Part shown: piece after piece, positions 56,876 through 64,000 of the stretch
Numbering within the stretch: position 1 is the first letter of the stretch
How the letters are laid out: every line of letters starts with the position of its first letter
Assembly (NCBI RefSeq): GCF_000715075.1
Contig: NC_134100.1
Coordinates: 30,176,042 to 30,240,041 of the forward strand
Direction: 5' to 3'
Length of the DNA: 64,000 nt
From: Nicotiana tabacum
Taxonomy: Eukaryota > Streptophyta > Magnoliopsida > Solanales > Solanaceae
The notes under the pieces: model-generated
Database searches by the model: none
What the model was told of the DNA's origin: nothing
What the model saw: only the letters and a program-made list of their open reading frames with translations
Program-made: the position numbers and the translations under genes

Positions 56876-59800
56876 TAAGGCTGTCCTACGGGACGGATCG
56901 GGACGTGACAGGACGGAATTTAACCGGACGGTGGCGGGACGGGCCTTAAAGAGACGGGATAAACAGGACGACCCTGGTAGGCCCATTCCACCCCACTAAC
57001 AAACGGAATGGGACAAGACGGTTCGTGGGCTTTAAGTGAACCTTTTTATTTTATTTTTTTTAATTATTTAAGCTTTAAATTTGGCAACGGCTAATTTTTT
57101 TATAGAAAACAACATTTATTTTTTTAAAACTGACAATGACTAAGTTTTTTAAGTTTGCAACGGCTAGTTTTTTGACTTATTTACTAAACTTAAAACTTAA
57201 TAAATTTTAAAGAAACTAAGTAAAACATTATAAAATATTAAAAAAAAAGACTTGTAACGAAATATTTTAGTAATTATAATAGACTTGTAATTTATTTAAT
57301 ATAATTTCAAGTTATAAAGTAACCAAATAAGAGTGTAAGATAATTCATAAAAAAAAAATTCAAGGCTGAAAGCCTTTTATTTTATTAATAGAACTTTCAA
57401 ATTTCAAATACAAATACAAATCTTTTGAAGAGCACCTAATCTACACAGCCACATTCTAGAAAGGGTTGCGTTTGAACTAAGCTTTTTAGTAGCCAATTAC
57501 AAATTATCATACTAATATTTGTAAACTCCTATATAGCTTCGTTGTAACTTATCCATAATTTCTCTTAGAAGTAGTTCTGGAATTGACAATGTTGATTGAT
57601 GTTGCATGAGTTCCATGTCGTCATCGCTTCCAGTGCTAAGTATCTCACTGTATTCTTCTTCTTCCCTAGTGGTTAATTTTTCAAAACCAAGATTTCTTCT
57701 TTATAAATTAATCCAATCTCTGAATAAGACGAAAATTTCTAGACTGTCTTCCGCTAATGAATGTTTATGATCTCCGATTTAAAATCTTGCCGCTCTACAA
57801 GCACTTTAGATGCCACTGATGATGCTTGAATAGTTAGTATATCTCGGGCCATTATTGAAAGTGCTGGAAATGCCTTGCCGCGCTCCCTCTACCATGCCAA
57901 AAGCTGTTCATTGCCTTCTTCATCTTTAATACATTCCAATCCCTGATTAAGATAAGAATCAAGTTTATCATCAATAGAGGAGTCAAAACCTGTTATATCC
58001 TCCATACCTTCCCATAGAACGTCTACTCTAACCTTAGAAGTAGTAGGAGCATTTTCACCTTTTGTTGTTCCCATAGATTTATAACTATCAAATATTGATC
58101 TAGCATACGAATATATGTTAGCTTGGCAGTCTTCGAGAGATGGCTGTTCATTTTCTTGAATTTCTAAATTCTCATAAATTTACGAACAAGTGTCTTTGCA
58201 CCTCTTAGTTTTAAAGATGAGTTAAGTAGAGTAAAAATTAAATAAACTTGGGGAATAAGGAAAAAATACTTTTTAAATGTTACAATCATTTCATTAATGG
58301 CCGGTGCATAAGTTGGATTTGTTTAACTTACCAAAAATAATAGAAATTCTACAAATATAACATAATATTTGTGTAACAGTAGGATAATATATACTAAAAA
58401 ATTATTTGTATCATAATAAAATTTTTCTAAAAATTTTGGTAAGCTCTTTGATCTCATCCCAATCAGAATCAACAATTTGATCAGCGAGGATACCGTTATG
58501 CATATTAAATACCTTTTATATAGGCACCCGATAATTATAAATAACTTTAAGTATTTCATAAGTAGAATTCCACTTAGTGCAAACATCTTTTGAAAATTTT
58601 CTATATGGAAGGTTAGAACCTGCACATTGTTGTGCAAACTCACGAAGCCTACTCGCTTTATTAGCACGAAAAATATAGCCGCAAACATGTTGTACTTTAC
58701 TACAAGTCTTAGAAAATAAATTAATACCATCTTTTACAACCAAGTTAAAAATATGGCATGCACATCTAATATGGAAAATTATTGGATTAATTGGACAAAG
58801 TCTAGTGCTTAAACTATTTGTTGCAGTTGTGCTAGCAGAAGCATTATCTAATGTGATAGTTAAAACTTTATCAATGAGCCCATAAAAATCAACTATTTGT
58901 AGAACAGTAGTTGCAATATGCTCCAATGTGTTTTGAATCATCAAATTTATAACCAACAATACGTTTTTGCATGTTCCAGTAATGATCAACCAAGTGACAT
59001 GTAATAATTAAATAATCACAACTATTAGGACTACGACCTATATTAGATCTGATAGACACCTTACAATCTAAATAAAAAAATACACAACCAATATACTGAA
59101 GATATTTAGTTTGAAATATAAAAACATAATTTCTAATTGTGATCTTAGGAAAACCTTGAAAAGCAGGATTATAAGTTTCTTTTATATAATGCACAAAAGT
59201 AGGGTGAGAAGAAAAGTAAAAGGTAAGCCACATACAATGACCATTTTTGCTAAATTTTAACGATCTCTATCTTTGTTATAGAGACGTAGTATACTACCAG
59301 AAGCATGATGAATCTATTGTTGTAAAAAGTTAGAACTCCCGCCAGATCTAGTAGAAGCGCCATTATTGCTGCTGGGATCCAGAATTTTACCGGCATCTAT
59401 TTGAGCTTGTATCCATAAAGATTTGTGTTCCTTAAGTAAGTGCCTGATTAAACCCTCTGTCCCACCTGATTTGCCATGTGCAAATCGTGCCTTACATTTT
59501 TCACATATAGCAAGTTCATTGACTTTATCATGTTTAAAAAAATTCCATATAAGTGATGTTTTGGTACGTTCAACCTTAGCCTTACCCCTTATAGGAGATA
59601 CAAGGGGTAAAGCTCCAAACCAAAATTGACTCTGAGTTGGAGCTTGTGTTGCTAGACTAGTGCGTGTTTCGTCTAATTCTTATTCCTCATTTTCTTCGTC
59701 CTCAATAAAAATATCATTGCCAAATTGTCTTTGTAAAGTTTTATGATCTAGTTGTTCTCCGAATTAATATTATAACATGCGAGGGGTTGGAAAAATAAAG

Positions 59801-60698
59801 TTTCATCAATATGAGTCATTTCATCTATATGTTTTCTAATACTAGAAGAATGATTGGGATTATGATTAGGATTACTATAACTAGAACCTTTACTATTTTT
59901 TTACTACTTTTTTAATATGCCAAGTACACTATTAGGAGCCATAATTTAACTACGAAACTAAATTAGAAAAGGTAACATAAAAATTAAACAAACAAATGGA
60001 ATACGAAAATAGAACAAGTAAAGTAAACACAAAATTAAGCACTAAAATGATATGAAAAAAATTAATATTAAAATTAGGAGATGGAGCGACACCGTGATTA
60101 AATATTGAAACTTGAAAAAATTACTCAAAAAATTGCTCCAAGTACTTGATGAATTAATTTGAAGCTTGAAAGTTGCTCCAAAAATTTGCCCAAATACTTG
60201 AAACGTAGTTGATTGTGAATATTAAGAGAATAATATAGATAGAATGTAAGAAATTTGAGAAAGAATGATTGATTTTTGCGGAAAAAATAAAGAAAGATGA
60301 GGGGCATTTATAGTTAAAATAGGGTCAAAGTATAATTTAATAAACTTAGGGGTTAAATTAATGTTTGAGGAGAGAGGGATAGGGGTGTTTGGGGGGGGGG
60401 GGGGAAGGGGGCAAAATGGCCGTTTATAGCCGTTGGAAATTGGCTAATTTTGCAAAGAATGCCGTTGCCCAACGACTCTTTTAAAAAAATAAAATTCACG
60501 CGGGACAGGTGGGACGGGATGGGATGTTAATGGGCTGGCCTACCAGGACGAAATAGGCTGCCCGTCCCATCCCATGTCCCGTTGACTATAGGTCCAGTCC
60601 CGTTTAAGACTAACTGGGCCGGGCCGAGATTGTACCGGAACCGAGATTGGTACCGGATCGGGATAGGCCGGGCCGACCCGTCCCGTTGGATAGCCATA
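56876..60698 (-). mobile_element. hAT-superfamily DNA transposon, TSD GCTCGTAC
   Basis: The element begins TAAGGCTGTCCTACGGGACG and ends CGTCCCGTTGGATAGCCATA, which gives imperfect terminal inverted repeats (TAAGGCTGTCC against TATGGCTATCC). The 8-base GCTCGTAC stands at 56868-56875 and 60699-60706, the duplication length expected for hAT. Subterminal zones on both sides are packed with GGGACGG / CCGTCCC repeats. A decayed transposase lies on the minus strand at 57700-59690. Confidence 0.9.
57700..59690 (-). pseudogene. hAT transposase (BED-type), decayed
   Basis: Read from the right on the minus strand. A BED zinc finger is at about 59560-59410 (SLIWNFFKHDKVNELAICEK, then the rest of the Cys pair and LIRHLLKEHKS). 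The catalytic region follows in pieces, including LTITLDNASASTTAT and CACHIFNLVVKDG (near 58850-58720) and KDVCTKWNSTYEILKVI (58600-58530). The C-terminal dimerisation region near 57900-57800 reads EQLLAW*RERGKAFPALSIM and then ARDILTIQASSVASKV, where one Trp codon of the conserved LLxWW motif is now a stop. Several frameshifts and stops make it inactive. Layout matches plant RICESLEEPER-like hAT proteins. Confidence 0.83.
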
Positions 60699-60706
60699 GC
60701 TCGTAC

Positions 60707-61174
60707 ACCTATAAAGAGTGAGTTAAGTACCAAATTTCATCTTTTAATCATCTTTCATAGTGTATTGGTAATAGACGAACCTACAACAAGGACAACATAA
60801 TAATTCACACGTGGCAAATGATGTTGAGTCAGCTCCAAATCAGACAGAGCCATCTCGGTAAGTTGAACCTGAAGGTCGGTAGAGGAAATGTATCTCGGAT
60901 CATCTATAGCACGATCATAATGTCATCACGAAAATGACCATGCGGAATTTCTCTAGCATCCGAGTATGATGATCAACAAACCTCAAGTTTTGAATATTCG
61001 AGATTCGGTATTAACTCCTGAGTAGTTATAAGTCAGCCATGTGTAACATACAAAACGTGCAGATAGTGTTCATATGGATATGTGTGATTTTAGGGGGCAG
61101 TTATAGTCATCTGCACTATAAATACTCCCTCTCCCTCACATTTGTTACTAATTGAAATCTTTATACTCATACTG
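60707..61174. other. Spacer between the hAT element and the right LTR
   Basis: No gene. TATAAATACTCCCTCTCCCT near 61120 looks like an LTR promoter remnant, but no element boundary could be fixed. Confidence 0.45.
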
Positions 61175-64000
61175 TGTCACGACCAAAAATTCTCCACCGG
61201 AGGATGTCGTAATGACATATAGTCTCTAAGATTAGGTAAGCCTAATGTGCATGGAGAAATAGTGGAAATAGCAATAATGGAACTTCGAATTTAAATAAGC
61301 TAGCTATCATAAAAGAGCTACAATACCGCTGACAAAAACTCCCAAAATCAGTGAGATTGAGTCATAAGCTCTACACAAATAAAATAAACATCCATAATAC
61401 ATCACTGTCTAAATAAAGAGTAAACAATAGAAAAACAAGGAGAGAGGGTGATTCTCAGGCTTGCAAACGCCGGCAAGTATACCTTGAAATCTCCGAACGA
61501 AATGCTCTACTCACTGATGTCTAGCCTGATATGAGGTACCTGGATCTGCACAAAAATATGTGCAGAAGCGTAGTATGAGTAAACCACAACAGTACCTAGT
61601 AAGTATCAAATCTAACCACGGTAAAGTAGTGACGAAGTCAGGTCAAAACACCTACTAGGATATGAAAAGAAGCTGAATAAGTATAGTATAGTATAATAAT
61701 GGAAACGAGGAAAAGGAGGCAATAAAGAAATATAACAAGATAACCTACAGCTAAATTTAAAGCAATAAAAGCAATAGGGGAGGAACACATAATAAGAATA
61801 CCAAGAAAACAATGCAGACAAACACAAGTGAGGTAAATAAGAGATAATAACAAGAATCACAACCGAGTATCGCCTCGTATCTCATTCCACAATCACAATC
61901 ACAATCTTTTCTTATATCAAACCCTTATATTTAATTTAAAAAATCATTTTTTCTGAAATAGCTACCCGCATTTTAACCCATCTTATCACACCGCGTGACT
62001 TCAAGTAGTTTCCCTAGAAATACGCATTTCAAGCTCACCTTATATAACCGCATGCGTATCAATCCCTAGCTGCCCGATACCACCGTATGCGTATACACAT
62101 CACAACTCGCACCCCAAGCGCCCAAATATCATAACTTGCCAAAAGAATCAACAATATCAATGTTTTCACAACAAATAGCTCAAGGCTCAAACACAATGTA
62201 TACAAGAATATCAACAGTAGCAAACTTAAAGTGAAAAACTCAATAAGAATGATATTTCAATAAATAACAACTTTGCCTCACTGTGATCATGGCTTTTACA
62301 ACTTGAGCACCAATAACTCAACAAGAAGATATTCCATGAAATCAACAACTTCAAGTAAATAATCCAATAATTAAAAGTAATAAGATAATAAGGAAGATAA
62401 TAACTTCAACTAAAGCATATAAGAGCAAATAATAAGTAAGAGGTGAACAAGTGTTAAAAATGTTTAATAAAGCATGTGAGGGTAGATTAATACATATAAA
62501 GATAGATTAATAATGAAAAATGTAACATGCTATGATAATTAAATTAAAGGCATGAAAAGAGTTCAATTAGCCTAAATCGGTCAAATACCACATATAGACC
62601 GCGTACCCATTCGTCACCTTGCGTATATGGCCTTAACATATAACAATGAGCACAATCAACCCAAATCCTAAGGGGTAGTTTTCCTCACGCAAAGTTAGAT
62701 AACATACTTACCTCAAATAAGCTAAAACAATTCACTCGTAAGCCTTTACCGTGAATATCCAACTCCGGACGGCTCGAATCTAGCAAAAATAACTATGATA
62801 AATACGAACCATAGAAAACTATTCCAGATAATAAAGTTGCAATCTTTATAGAAAATCAAAAAGTTAACTCAAAAATTCAACCTCTGGGCTGCGTCACGGA
62901 ACCAGACCAAACTTACAAAATCCTTAAACCCATTCAATAATGAGTCCAACCATACTAAAATTTCCAATTCCGACCTCAAATCGACCTTCAAGTCCTCAAA
63001 TTATAACTTAGGAAGTTTTCACAAAATTCCCCCAATTTTTCAAATCAAAATAGTAAATAAATGATAAAAATAATGATGGATTCATGTATAATAGTCAAAT
63101 TCGAGTCAAAATCACTTACCCCGATCAACTCCTTGAAATCTATTTAAAAATGGCCCAAAACCTAGGTCTCTAACTTAAAGGATGAAAAATGCAACAAAAT
63201 CCTCGATCTGTTCCTTTTTTGCCAAATGATTCCACTTTTGCGGACCAACAACCGCTTCTATGGCTCCACACTAGTGGAAAACCCATCGCAGGTGCGGCTT
63301 TTCATTAAGACCATGCAAATCCGCTTCTGCGGTCAGGAACCGCTAGTGCAGTCCTACTTATGCGGACGCTCGACCGCTCTTGCGGTCCAACACAAAAATC
63401 CAAATTTTGCATCTGTGGTGCCTCTCCTCGTTCTGCGGATGCGCATCTACGCATCCGCACGTCTTCATTCACACCTGCGGAACCTGTGCACTAGGCCAAT
63501 TCTCTCTTCCACGGCTCTGAGGCTACTTCTACGGTGCCGCATATGCGACCGAAAGTGCGCAAGTGCGATTGCACCAGACGCAGAAGTTTTTCAGCAATCA
63601 ACCAAGTCCAAATGAGCCCGATTTCAATCCAATTCATACCCGGGGCCCTCGGGACCCTGTCCGAACATGCCATCAAGTTCCAAAACATGTAACAAACCTA
63701 TTTGAGGCCTAAAATCACATCAAACAACATCGAATCTACAAATTGCAACCCAATTCAACCTATTGAATCCATGAACATTCAGCTTCTAAAACTAATGTTT
63801 ATTCATCCCAAACCAACTCCGATTGATCTCAAATTTTGCACACAAGTGATAAATGACACAACAGACCTATTCTAACTTCCGAAATAGGAATCTCACCCCG
63901 ATATCAATAAAGTCAACTCTCAGTTAAACTTCTTAACCTTCCAAACCTTCAACCTTCTAACTTTTGCCAATTCAAGCCAAAACGACCTACAAACCTCCAA
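61175..64000 (-). mobile_element. LTR of the 5254-8063 family, minus orientation (cut by window edge)
   Basis: The end reads TGTCACGACCAAAA at 61175, the reverse complement of the GGTCGTGACA end seen at 21450. Moving right, it matches the solo LTR in reverse: splice-like CTTACC and ACCTCAAA near 62710, TGCACACAAGTGATAAATGAC near 63840 against 5730-5750. Bases 63225-63560 form a GC-richer block with many GCGG/CCGC words. At about 2.8 kb the LTR would end close to the window edge, so I cannot say whether it is solo or part of a full element. Confidence 0.72.

Overview
This is a plant nuclear genome window, very probably from Nicotiana or a close Solanaceae relative. The evidence is a SINE that I recognise as the tobacco TS family, Solanaceae-type LTR retrotransposons, spliceosomal introns and AT-rich intergenic DNA. 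I see no bacterial-type genes, CRISPR arrays, rRNA or tRNA genes. Only one gene looks intact and host-encoded: a two-exon, 465-residue WD40-repeat protein of the JINGUBANG type at 53066-54759 (+). Almost everything else is nested transposable elements, many bounded by target-site duplications (TSDs) that can be read directly.

Left part (1-21450). Bases 1-1828 are the beginning of a long Ogre/Tat-type LTR on the minus strand. A CACTA-family DNA element follows (1829-10577; its left terminus is lost) and is itself interrupted by a solo LTR (5254-8063). At 10578 begins the 3' half of a second LTR of that same family. It is split by an internally deleted Ogre-like element (11532-21209) flanked by the 5-bp TSD CGGAC, and it resumes at 21210-21450. 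The Ogre-like element has a 4.4-kb 5' LTR, a tRNA-type primer-binding site, a leader with tandem repeats and covarying hairpins, a truncated gag, no pol, and a palindromic, rearranged 3' end.

Middle (21451-38972). A decayed RTE-type LINE (about 23800-25120) is followed by a second CACTA element (25134-31045, TSD TAA) that carries a 5'-truncated RTE fragment. Next is a minus-strand Ty1/copia element (31331-36137) whose flanking LTRs are inverted relative to each other, and then a Mutator-like MITE (36230-37145, TSD TATTTGATA).

Right part (38973-64000). A complete but mutated minus-strand Ty3/gypsy Tat-lineage element (38973-50249, TSD TATAT) encodes gag, protease, RT, RNase H and integrase. 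Between pol and its 3' LTR it carries an oppositely oriented gene with its own TATA box and three recognisable introns. The WD40 gene follows, with a SINE inside its only intron. Then come a hAT transposon with a decayed transposase (56876-60698, TSD GCTCGTAC) and a third long LTR of the 5254-8063 family on the minus strand (61175 to the window end).

The WD40 gene is the only locus likely to make a working cellular protein. The rest records successive insertion, internal deletion and decay. Many nonsense changes fit deamination of methylated cytosine.
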